Below, in pieces: positions 8,760-15,803 of a stretch of 49,122 bases of DNA. The position numbers were made by a program, and so were the translations under genes. Under the pieces are notes generated by a model. It searched no databases. It was not told the origin of the DNA and saw only the letters and a list, made by a program, of their open reading frames with translations. The first letter of the stretch is position 1, and the number at the start of each line of letters is the position of its first letter. This stretch comes from JAZOTK01 sp045534775. GTDB lineage: Bacteria; Bacillota; Clostridia; RUG12999. The stretch spans positions 1 through 49,122 of the forward strand of contig JAZSKI010000067.1 in NCBI GenBank assembly GCA_045534775.1, written 5' to 3'.

Positions 8760-8951
8760 TTAAATAAGTCCCCCTGAAGTATACAAAATTATCATCGCCG
8801 CGGCTGATATTAAAATACCTATGCTTCGGACGGCAATATCTACAGCGGAGGTGACTTCCTTGCCGCAGAGTCTGAGGACGCGACCGCCGAAGTAAATCAC
8901 AGCGACGCCGAGAAACGCCAAAATCCATAAAATGCAATTAATTGCAGTCAT
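8760..8951 (-). CDS. Small two-helix membrane protein of unknown function
   Basis: 63 aa. Two hydrophobic helices (about residues 4-25 and 40-60) are separated by a short basic loop (GGRVLRLCGKEV). A clean GGAG with 8-nt spacing precedes ATG 8951, and a consensus promoter lies 45 bp further upstream, so this is a real first gene of the valS operon and not a leader fragment. I do not recognise a family. Its stop overlaps a possible valS ATG at 8760, which hints at translational coupling. Confidence 0.65.
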   Translation of the reverse strand: MTAINCILWILAFLGVAVIYFGGRVLRLCGKEVTSAVDIAVRSIGILISAAAMIILYTSGGLI

Positions 8952-8996
8952 GCTTACATCTCCAATCGTTATGAGTAAATATTACTATACTATTAT

Positions 8997-9025
8997 ATTA
9001 TACTATACCAAACGGGTATTGTCAA
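8997..9025 (-). promoter_or_regulatory. Promoter of the valS-nnr-alr operon
   Basis: Minus-strand TTGACA (9020-9025), 17-bp spacer, TATAAT (8997-9002): a perfect vegetative sigma-A promoter. It fires leftward, about 140 bp from the rightward promoter of the riboflavin transporter gene. Confidence 0.88.
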
Positions 9026-9162
9026 GGTAAAATCTGCGAAAAAATGCAAAAATTATAACAGTTTTTCCGGGTAGCAAGGAGGCTTTGAAGCCGTCCTGAA
9101 GGAGGCATAAGCCGCAAGAACACGGAAAAAATTACCAAAGCTGAAAAAATATTAAATTTCTA

Positions 9163-9191
9163 TTGACATTTTCGGATTCAGGTAGTATAAT
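9163..9191 (+). promoter_or_regulatory. Promoter of the FMN riboswitch-ribU transcript
   Basis: TTGACA (9163-9168), 17-bp spacer, TATAAT (9186-9191): perfect sigma-A consensus. The predicted start lies just before the riboswitch P1 stem at 9201, as expected. Confidence 0.9.
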
Positions 9192-9200
9192 AATAGTATA

Positions 9201-9307
9201 ATCTTCGGGGCAGGGTGAAATTCCCTACCGGCGGTCAAAGTCCGCGAGCCGAAAGGCTGATTTGGTGAAATTCCAAAACCGACGGTAAAGTCCGGATGCG
9301 AGAAGAT
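9201..9307 (+). ncRNA. FMN riboswitch (RFN element)
   Basis: All conserved RFN blocks are readable in order: GGGGCAGGGTGAAATTCCC, TACCGGCGGT, AGTCCGCGAGCC, GGTGAAATTCC, ACCGACGGT and AGTCCGGATG. They are closed by a P1 stem ATCTTC (9201-9206) / GAAGAT (9302-9307). It binds flavin mononucleotide. A Rho-independent terminator (9336-9361) sits between it and the transporter gene, so the expected mode is premature termination when FMN is plentiful. Confidence 0.97.
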
Positions 9308-9335
9308 GTACATATTTTGTATGTATTATTTTTAC

Positions 9336-9361
9336 GCAGGCTCCGTGCCTGCAGTTTTTTT
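9336..9361 (+). terminator. Riboswitch-controlled attenuator terminator
   Basis: GCAGGC (9336-9341), 5-nt loop, GCCTGC (9347-9352), then AG and seven Ts. It lies between the FMN aptamer and the ribU ribosome site, the standard expression platform for transcription attenuation. Confidence 0.88.
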
Positions 9362-9382
9362 GTCCCCGTAAAAGGAAAGGAA

Positions 9383-9973
9383 ATGGTAAAAATGAAAATC
9401 ACAACAAAACAACTGACTATGGCAGGGCTGATGGCGGCACTGTCGGTGGCGATTATGTTTATAGAATTTAATCTGCCCTTTGTACCGCCGTTTTTGAAGC
9501 TGGATTTCAGCGATGTTCCCGCACTCATCGGCGGCGTTACCATATCGCCTGTAATCGGCGTATTGGTAATTGTAGTTAAAAACTTGATTCACCTGCTGAT
9601 GACATCTACGGGCGGTGCAGGCGAGACAGCCAATATTATTATGGGCTGTTGTTACATTGTGCCTATTGCTGTTATGGCAAGAAAAGGCACAAAAATGAAG
9701 GTGGCAGGAGCAATAATCGGTATTGTGGCGATGACGGCGGCGGCATCCTTTTGTAATTATTTCATTTTAATTCCGTGGTATTCAAACGTGATGCCTATGG
9801 ATACTATTATTGAGATGTGTGCCAAGGTAAATTCTCTTATCACTACGAAGCTTGATATAATAACTTACGGAGTGATACCCTTTAATCTGCTGAAAGGCGT
9901 GATTAATACGGTGCTTGCCTTGATAATTGTGAGGTATCTGCCGAAAACGGAGAAAATCACGGGAGCTGTTTAA
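9383..9973 (+). CDS. ribU: Riboflavin ECF transporter substrate-binding subunit RibU
   Basis: 196 aa, strongly hydrophobic with about five to six membrane helices. It is the S-component of an energy-coupling-factor transporter; the shared EcfAAT ATPase/T unit would be encoded elsewhere. Family marks include the N-terminal MAALSVAIMFIEFNLPF, FLKLDFSDVPALIGG and VVKNLIHLLMTSTGGAGE, typical of RibU. The upstream FMN riboswitch independently points to riboflavin. ATG 9383 is 6 nt after AAAGGA; a second in-frame ATG at 9392 is the alternative. A reading starting at 9296 would begin inside the riboswitch and is rejected. Confidence 0.95.
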   Translation: MVKMKITTKQLTMAGLMAALSVAIMFIEFNLPFVPPFLKLDFSDVPALIGGVTISPVIGVLVIVVKNLIHLLMTSTGGAGETANIIMGCCYIVPIAVMARKGTKMKVAGAIIGIVAMTAAASFCNYFILIPWYSNVMPMDTIIEMCAKVNSLITTKLDIITYGVIPFNLLKGVINTVLALIIVRYLPKTEKITGAV

Positions 9974-10020
9974 AAGTCCCGTTTTACGGAGTTTTAAATA
10001 TATATTGAGGTGCTTGCAAA

Positions 10021-11457
10021 TTGAAGTTTTTGAGTTTGGTTATAATACTGATAACCTTGTCCGGTTGCAGTGCGGCGGCTGAGGAGGAAAAACAGCTTCG
10101 CGGAATGTGGATTTCAACGGTTCTTAACATTGATTTTCCGAAAACTGAGGGAGAGGAAAATCAGAAAAAGGAAATAACAGATTTGCTGGACAGGGCGGCA
10201 GAATTAAACATGAATGCGGTGTTCTTTCAGGTGAGAAGCACAAGCGATGCCTGTTATATTTCCGAAATGGTACCTGTATCGCCTTATATGAACTGCGAGG
10301 AGCTGACCTACGACCCACTTGAATTTATTATTGAAGAGGCACATAAACGAGGCATTGAGCTTCATGCTTGGTTCAATCCTTACAGAGTATCTATGTATTT
10401 GGATAAACCTATCCCTGAGGGGAGTGTTTATTACACTCATCCCGAGTGGATAAAAACAGCTAAAAACCGTTATGTTATTGACCCCGGAATTCCTGAAGCC
10501 AGGCTGTGGGTAGAGGAATGTGTTATGGAGGTAGTTAATAAGTATGATATTGACGGCGTTCATTTTGATGATTATTTTTACTATGAGTCGGAGGAGTCAC
10601 CTCTTGAGGACGACGACACCTTTGCACTCTATGGCGGAGATTTTGCGGATAAAGGGGATTGGCGAAGAAATAATACGTATTTGCTGATAAAGGAGCTATC
10701 GGAAAAAATACGGGCGGCGAAGCCAGAGATTAAGTTCGGCATCAGTCCTGCGGGAGTCTGGAGAAATAAATCGGAGGATGTCGAAGGCTCGGATACGAAA
10801 GCAGGACTGCCCAATTATGACAGGGCTTTTGCCGATACGAGAAGATGGGTAAGGGAGGAGCTTATAGATTATATTGCACCTCAGATTTACTGGAGCTTTG
10901 ATACACAGGCGGCACCCTATAAGACCGTGGTGGATTGGTGGAAAAATCAGGTAAAAGACACCGATGTACAGCTTTATGCCGGAACAGCACTGTACAGGGC
11001 GGAGGAATTCGGGATAGAAGAAATTGTCAGACAAAACAGCTATAACAAGGAAATCGGGGTTGACGGAACCATAATGTTTTCAGCCGCTGATACGGAAAAG
11101 TATTTTACACAGCTTAAAGAAATGTGGAAAGAAAAATCGCTGATTCCGCAGTTTAACGGAAAAAACACCAAGCCTCCCGAAAAACCCGAAGTGGTGGCAG
11201 GCATAGGGATTATAAGGATAAGGGATAATGATGAAGCTACTAAATATTTTTGTATTTTCTCAAAAAACGGCAGACTTATTAAAACTGTCATGAAAAAGGG
11301 AGAATATACAGAGACGACAGGCAACGAAGCTTTCGTTGTTGCGGCGGCAAACGGAGACCACTTTTTATCGGAAAAGGTCCGGGTGCGGAAAAAAGTTCCT
11401 GAAACCATAGGCTGGTTTTCAGCAATATCGGTGCTCCTAACGAATATTTTGCCATAA
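10021..11457 (+). CDS. GH10-like (PF02638/DUF187) glycoside hydrolase lipoprotein
   Basis: 478 aa, TTG start with GAGGTG 8 nt upstream. The N-terminus is a lipoprotein signal with the lipobox LSGC at residues 13-16. The core is the family 10-like (DUF187, YngK-type) barrel: RGMWISTVLNIDFPK, FFQVRSTSDACY, HAWFNPYRVS, DGVHFDDYFYYES, KFGISPAGVWRNK and APQIYWSFD. About 90 C-terminal residues form a separate beta-rich segment. Members are surface enzymes thought to act on cell-wall or extracellular glycans; the substrate is unknown. It follows ribU by 47 bp and may share its transcript, although no link to riboflavin is obvious. Confidence 0.88.
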   Translation: MKFLSLVIILITLSGCSAAAEEEKQLRGMWISTVLNIDFPKTEGEENQKKEITDLLDRAAELNMNAVFFQVRSTSDACYISEMVPVSPYMNCEELTYDPLEFIIEEAHKRGIELHAWFNPYRVSMYLDKPIPEGSVYYTHPEWIKTAKNRYVIDPGIPEARLWVEECVMEVVNKYDIDGVHFDDYFYYESEESPLEDDDTFALYGGDFADKGDWRRNNTYLLIKELSEKIRAAKPEIKFGISPAGVWRNKSEDVEGSDTKAGLPNYDRAFADTRRWVREELIDYIAPQIYWSFDTQAAPYKTVVDWWKNQVKDTDVQLYAGTALYRAEEFGIEEIVRQNSYNKEIGVDGTIMFSAADTEKYFTQLKEMWKEKSLIPQFNGKNTKPPEKPEVVAGIGIIRIRDNDEATKYFCIFSKNGRLIKTVMKKGEYTETTGNEAFVVAAANGDHFLSEKVRVRKKVPETIGWFSAISVLLTNILP

Positions 11458-11490
11458 ATTCAAAAAGTTACAAAATATTGCAAAAAATAC

Positions 11491-11519
11491 TTGCAAATTA
11501 TGGAATTTAGTTGTATAAT
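11491..11519 (+). promoter_or_regulatory. Promoter of the purine permease gene
   Basis: TTGCAA (11491-11496), 17-bp spacer, TATAAT (11514-11519). The leader to the start codon is only about 30 nt, so there is no room for a purine riboswitch. Confidence 0.75.
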
Positions 11520-11556
11520 ATATGTATAAAATATATTTACAAAGGAGATGTAAATT

Positions 11557-12909
11557 ATGGAAAAGCTTTTTAAGCTGAAAGAAAACGGAACAAATGTAAA
11601 AACCGAAATTATCGCGGGTATAACAACATTTCTTGCAATGTCTTATATTCTTGCGGTAAATCCCGGTATGCTCGGCAGTTTGCCCGGTGCAACTCCTGCA
11701 GGTATCTTCATGGCGACGGCAATTTCTGCGGCTGTTGCAACAATTTGTATGGCGTTTTTTGCGAACTATCCTGTAGCACTTGCATCAGGTATGGGATTAA
11801 ATGCGTTCTTTGCATTTACGGTTTGCGGAACCATGGGGTATTCTTACGAGGTGGCTTTGACGGCTATTTTAATTGAAGGTATCATATTTATGATTCTTTC
11901 CCTGTTCAAGTTCAGAGAAGCACTTGTTAACAAGATTCCCAAAAACTTAAAGTTCGGTATTACGGCAGGTATTGGTCTTTTCATTACAATCATTGCACTT
12001 TTCAATGCAAATGTAATTGTTGCAGACTCTGCTACAAAAATAGCCCTTGGTGACCTTAGCTCACCTCAGGTTATCCTGGCAATTGCGGGCCTTTTAATTA
12101 TTGGTATACTCCATCATTATAAAGTGAAGGGCGATATCCTTATCGGCATTCTCGTAACCTGGGTGCTTGGTATCATAGCAGAGCTTTGCGGCTGGTATAC
12201 AGTAAATCCCGATGCAGGTGTATACTCAGTTATTCCTAACCTTTCCTGGGATGCGATTAAAGCAAACTTTGTGGCTCCTGCAATGTTCAAATTTGATTTC
12301 GGGTTTGTTAGAAACAATATCATGTCATTTGTAGTAGTTACATTTACATTCCTTTATACAGATATATTTGATACTGTAGGAACTCTTATCGGCGTTGCTC
12401 AGAAGGGCAATCTCCTTGACGAAAAAGGCGAGCTTCCCAGAGCAAAAGGCGCGCTTATGGCTGACGCAGTAGGTACTGTAGTAGGTGCTTGCCTTGGTAC
12501 TTCTACCGTTACCAGCTATGTAGAATCAAGTGCCGGCGTTGTTGCAGGCGGAAGAACAGGTCTTACTGCTCTTACAACAGGTATCATGTTCCTGGTTGCC
12601 ATTATATTTGCTCCCATATTCCTTGCAATTCCGGGATTTGCTACAACTCCTGCAATGATATTTGTAGGTCTGCTGATGCTGAGTGCTGTTAAGAATGTGG
12701 AATTTGATGGTGATATTGCTGATGCAATAGGCGGGTTCCTTGCTATCGTTATGATGCCCTTTGCATATTCTATAGCAACAGGTATTATGTTCGCTATTAT
12801 ATCCTGGGTTATCCTCAAGATATGTATAGGCAAGGTGAAGGACATTTCTCCCGTTATGTGGATTTCTGTTGCATTATTTGCAATTTATATCGGTACGCTG
12901 ATATTATAA
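11557..12909 (+). CDS. NCS2-family (AzgA/PbuG-type) purine permease
   Basis: 450 aa with about twelve hydrophobic helices. Motifs of the hypoxanthine/guanine/adenine branch are clear: TEIIAGITTFLAMSYILAVN near the start, ASGMGLNAFFAFTVCG, YTDIFDTVGTLIGVA and GTSTVTSYVESSAGV. It imports a purine base by proton symport. AAAGGAG precedes the ATG. The following phosphoribosyltransferase gene could convert the imported base into its nucleotide, although a terminator-like hairpin (12929-12957) lies between them. Confidence 0.93.
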   Translation: MEKLFKLKENGTNVKTEIIAGITTFLAMSYILAVNPGMLGSLPGATPAGIFMATAISAAVATICMAFFANYPVALASGMGLNAFFAFTVCGTMGYSYEVALTAILIEGIIFMILSLFKFREALVNKIPKNLKFGITAGIGLFITIIALFNANVIVADSATKIALGDLSSPQVILAIAGLLIIGILHHYKVKGDILIGILVTWVLGIIAELCGWYTVNPDAGVYSVIPNLSWDAIKANFVAPAMFKFDFGFVRNNIMSFVVVTFTFLYTDIFDTVGTLIGVAQKGNLLDEKGELPRAKGALMADAVGTVVGACLGTSTVTSYVESSAGVVAGGRTGLTALTTGIMFLVAIIFAPIFLAIPGFATTPAMIFVGLLMLSAVKNVEFDGDIADAIGGFLAIVMMPFAYSIATGIMFAIISWVILKICIGKVKDISPVMWISVALFAIYIGTLIL

Positions 12910-12928
12910 TAATGAACTGAAAGCTTCT

Positions 12929-12957
12929 GCACCTTTCCTACGCGGAAGGGTGCTTTT
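12929..12957 (+). terminator. Terminator after the purine permease gene
   Basis: GCACCTTTCC (12929-12938), 5-nt loop, GGAAGGGTGC (12944-12953), then TTTT. The T tract is short, so some read-through into the next gene is possible. Confidence 0.65.
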
Positions 12958-13001
12958 GCTCTTAAGAAATGCCTCCTGTGGCGGCGGAATGGAGAATTAA
13001 A

Positions 13002-13565
13002 ATGAAAAATACAAGCTATGAAATAGAAATTGCAGGGGTAAAGCGACAGCTTCCTCTTTGCAAGGTTAATGATGATTTGTATATTGCGGCGTTTATTATC
13101 TTCGGTGATGTTGAGCTTACTCGTGCCTGTGCGGCGGAGCTGCTGAAAATAGCACCTGAACACGACATTATGATTACTGCCGAGTCAAAGGGTATACCTC
13201 TTCTTTATGAAATGGCACGGCAGGCAAATGCCGAGCATTATGTGGTTGCCCGTAAGGGACCAAAGCTCTATATGCAGAATATAGTATATGTCAATGTAAA
13301 CTCAATTACCACCGCAAATCAACAGCTTTTATGTATAGGCGAGGAAGAAGCAAAGCTTTTGAGAGGAAAACGCGTGCTCATAGTAGATGATGTTATAAGC
13401 ACGGGTGATTCCCTGAAAGCGATAGAAAAGCTGGTGGAAGAGGTAGGCGGAAATATTGTCGGTAAGGTGGCGATTTTAGCCGAAGGCGATGCCATAGGCA
13501 GGGAAGATATAAAGGTCCTTGCACCTCTGCCGCTGTTTAATAGCGACGGTACAATAAAAGAATAA
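13002..13565 (+). CDS. Type I phosphoribosyltransferase, adenine PRT-like
   Basis: 187 aa from ATG 13002 (GGAG, 7-nt spacer). The PRPP-binding loop is VLIVDDVISTGDSLKAI around residues 125-141; the ITAESKGIPLLYEMAR and YVVARKGPKLYM blocks resemble the Apt/xanthine PRT subfamily. It should condense a purine base with PRPP to give the nucleotide. Which base is uncertain, so I give no symbol. Placement behind a purine permease supports salvage. An in-frame ATG at 12969 lies before the ribosome site and is rejected. Confidence 0.85.
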   Translation: MKNTSYEIEIAGVKRQLPLCKVNDDLYIAAFIIFGDVELTRACAAELLKIAPEHDIMITAESKGIPLLYEMARQANAEHYVVARKGPKLYMQNIVYVNVNSITTANQQLLCIGEEEAKLLRGKRVLIVDDVISTGDSLKAIEKLVEEVGGNIVGKVAILAEGDAIGREDIKVLAPLPLFNSDGTIKE

Positions 13566-13571
13566 GAATTT

Positions 13572-13602
13572 CGGGCTGTCTCACCTTTGGTGAGACAGCC
13601 CG
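13572..13602. terminator. Bidirectional terminator between convergent operons
   Basis: Near-perfect hairpin CGGGCTGTCTCACC (13572-13585), loop TTT, GGTGAGACAGCCCG (13589-13602), flanked by AATT-rich sequence on both sides. It serves the plus-strand phosphoribosyltransferase gene and the minus-strand topoisomerase operon. Confidence 0.88.
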
Positions 13603-13615
13603 AATTATTTGTTAT

Positions 13616-15802
13616 TTAAAACAAGGATTGCTGTTGATAAGGATTGTCGCTATCCTTTAACGCCCTGCCGGAGGAGGGGATTTTTTCTGATGAATAAGGC
13701 TTTAAATCCTCTATATTACTTTCCTCGGCGGAGATGAGGGATTTAAGATATTTATCCCTTTTGGAGAGGTAAACCTGCACGCCCTGGGTGTCACGCTTGC
13801 TTTTTGAAGCAATAAGTGCGGTGTTTATACAAAGAAGTCTGCCGCCGCGGCTTTCAACCACTATCGGCATATCTTCGGGGATAAACATAATTGCCGCCAG
13901 AGGTACTTTGGTATAATAAGCATTTGTCAGTTTTTTTCGGTTGGTTTTAGTGGCATAGCCTTTTAGCTCAACCTTGGCAATTTTGCCGTTTTCAAAGGCA
14001 AAGAGAAGATGACCGCTGTAGTCTGAGGTAGGCAGAGCATAAATGATTTTTTCATCAGAGCTCATACCGAGAACATTGGGCAGATATTCGCCTAAAGTGC
14101 TTGCCTTACAATCGGCAATTTCATATATTTTTGTTTTATAAACCTCACCCTTGTCGGTAAATAAAAGCAGTTCATCTTTATTGGAGGCTTCTGCCTCGCA
14201 GATAATCTCGTCCTCAGGCTTCAGCTTCTGCTCGGAAGCGGCACGCAGAGATACAAGAGAAATCTTTTTAAGATAGTTGTCGCGGGTCAGGAAGATTTTT
14301 AGTTTATAATCTTCAATAAATTGGTCCGAGTCAACATCCTCCTCGCCGCTGTCCGCTACGATGGCGGTGAGTCTGTCTTTGCCGTGTTTCTTTGAGATTT
14401 GTTCCAGCTCTTTTATAATAACCTTCTTAACATTTTTATCACTGCTTAAGATATTTTCCATATCGGCAATGGCTTTTTTCAGAGTTTCAATTTCGTTTAT
14501 TCCACGCAGAATATACTGTTTATTCAAATTGCGGAGCTTGATTTCAGCCACATATTCTGCCTGCGCATCGTCAAGCCCAAAGCCTTCTTTCAGGTTGGGG
14601 ATAACCATATCCTCTTCTTCGGTGTTGCGGATAATGGAAATTGCCTTGTCTATATCCAGGAGAATGCTTTTCAGACCGTTCATCAGATGCAGACGCTTTT
14701 GCTTTTCGTCAATATCGTATCTGAGTCCCCGTTTTACGCAATCCATACGGAATAAAGACCAATGGGCAATTATTTCTTTGACTCCCAAAACCTGCGGAGT
14801 ACCTTTAATAAGAATATTAAAGTTACAACCGAAGCTGTCCTGAAGAGGAGTCATTTTATAAAGCTTCGCCATAAGCTGTTCGGGGTTTGCCGATTTTTTT
14901 ATATCTATGGTTATTTTAAGACCTGTTTTGTCTGACTCGTCACGAACATCGGAAATTTCTTTTGTTTTGCCTGTTTTTACACATTCAATAATTTTGTCTA
15001 TTATAGCTTCGGACGTGGTGGAATAGGGAATTTCAACTATTTCTATACAGGAGTTTTGTTTATCAAACTTGTATTTTGCACGCATCTTGAAGCTACCCTT
15101 ACCGCTGTTTAAAATCTGCTTCATCTGAGCTTTATCATAGAGAATTTCGCCACCCGTAGAAAAATCGGGAGCAACTATATAATCGGTAATATCACATTCC
15201 GCATCCTTAAGGTAGGCTATAGTGCCTTCGCAGACTTCGCGGAGGTTGAAGCTTGAGATGTTACTCGCCATACCTACCGCAATACCCTGGTTGGGACTTA
15301 CAAGAACATTGGGGAAGGTGGTGGGAAGAAGCACAGGCTCCTTCATAGTACCGTCATAGTTGTCCGTAAAATCAACCACGCCTTTATTTATATCCTTGAA
15401 AATCTCAGCCGCGATGCCGTCCAGCTTAACCTCGGTATATCTTGCAGCGGCATAAGCCATATCTCTGGAATATTGTTTACCAAAGTTACCCTTTGAGTCT
15501 ACAAAAGGATGAAGTAGGGATTCGTTTCCTCGTGTCAGACGCACCATAGTTTCGTATATAGAAGCATCACCGTGAGGGTTAAGCTTCATTGTCTGACCGA
15601 CTACATTGGCGGATTTGGTACGGTTTCCCGTAAGAAGCCCCATCTTATACATAGTATAAAGCAGTTTTCTGTGGGCAGGCTTAAACCCGTCAATTTCGGG
15701 GATAGCACGGGAAATTATAACGCTCATAGCGTATGGCATATAGTTTTTTTCCAGAGTGTCATATATAAATTCTTTTGTTGTATTTTCCAAGTTATCACAC
15801 AT
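13616..15802 (-). CDS. Type IIA topoisomerase subunit A (ParC/GyrA-like)
   Basis: 728 aa, shorter than a typical GyrA. Catalytic tyrosine Y122 lies in AAARYTEVKL, with arginine 121 before it. The breakage-reunion domain runs to about residue 450 and a reduced beta-pinwheel follows. I see no GyrA-box (QRRGGKG type), which favours a topoisomerase IV/decatenase role over gyrase. The quinolone pocket reads NPHGDASIYE, so the usual serine (GyrA S83) is alanine 80. It starts one base after the subunit B stop codon with AGGATAGG overlapping that stop, indicating coupled synthesis of the two subunits. Last gene of the operon. Confidence 0.88.
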   Translation of the reverse strand: MCDNLENTTKEFIYDTLEKNYMPYAMSVIISRAIPEIDGFKPAHRKLLYTMYKMGLLTGNRTKSANVVGQTMKLNPHGDASIYETMVRLTRGNESLLHPFVDSKGNFGKQYSRDMAYAAARYTEVKLDGIAAEIFKDINKGVVDFTDNYDGTMKEPVLLPTTFPNVLVSPNQGIAVGMASNISSFNLREVCEGTIAYLKDAECDITDYIVAPDFSTGGEILYDKAQMKQILNSGKGSFKMRAKYKFDKQNSCIEIVEIPYSTTSEAIIDKIIECVKTGKTKEISDVRDESDKTGLKITIDIKKSANPEQLMAKLYKMTPLQDSFGCNFNILIKGTPQVLGVKEIIAHWSLFRMDCVKRGLRYDIDEKQKRLHLMNGLKSILLDIDKAISIIRNTEEEDMVIPNLKEGFGLDDAQAEYVAEIKLRNLNKQYILRGINEIETLKKAIADMENILSSDKNVKKVIIKELEQISKKHGKDRLTAIVADSGEEDVDSDQFIEDYKLKIFLTRDNYLKKISLVSLRAASEQKLKPEDEIICEAEASNKDELLLFTDKGEVYKTKIYEIADCKASTLGEYLPNVLGMSSDEKIIYALPTSDYSGHLLFAFENGKIAKVELKGYATKTNRKKLTNAYYTKVPLAAIMFIPEDMPIVVESRGGRLLCINTALIASKSKRDTQGVQVYLSKRDKYLKSLISAEESNIEDLKPYSSEKIPSSGRALKDSDNPYQQQSLF

Positions 15803-15803
15803 C

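Noticed and set aside
8725..9000. T-box leader for valS
   Set aside because: No specifier stem or AGGGTGGNACCGCG antiterminator sequence; the promoter is only 45 bp from the first gene.
9235..9592. Minus-strand frames over the FMN riboswitch and ribU
   Set aside because: They are antisense to the riboswitch and transporter and have no supporting signals.
11520..11556. Purine riboswitch in front of the NCS2 permease
   Set aside because: The leader is only about 30 nt and lacks the aptamer sequence.
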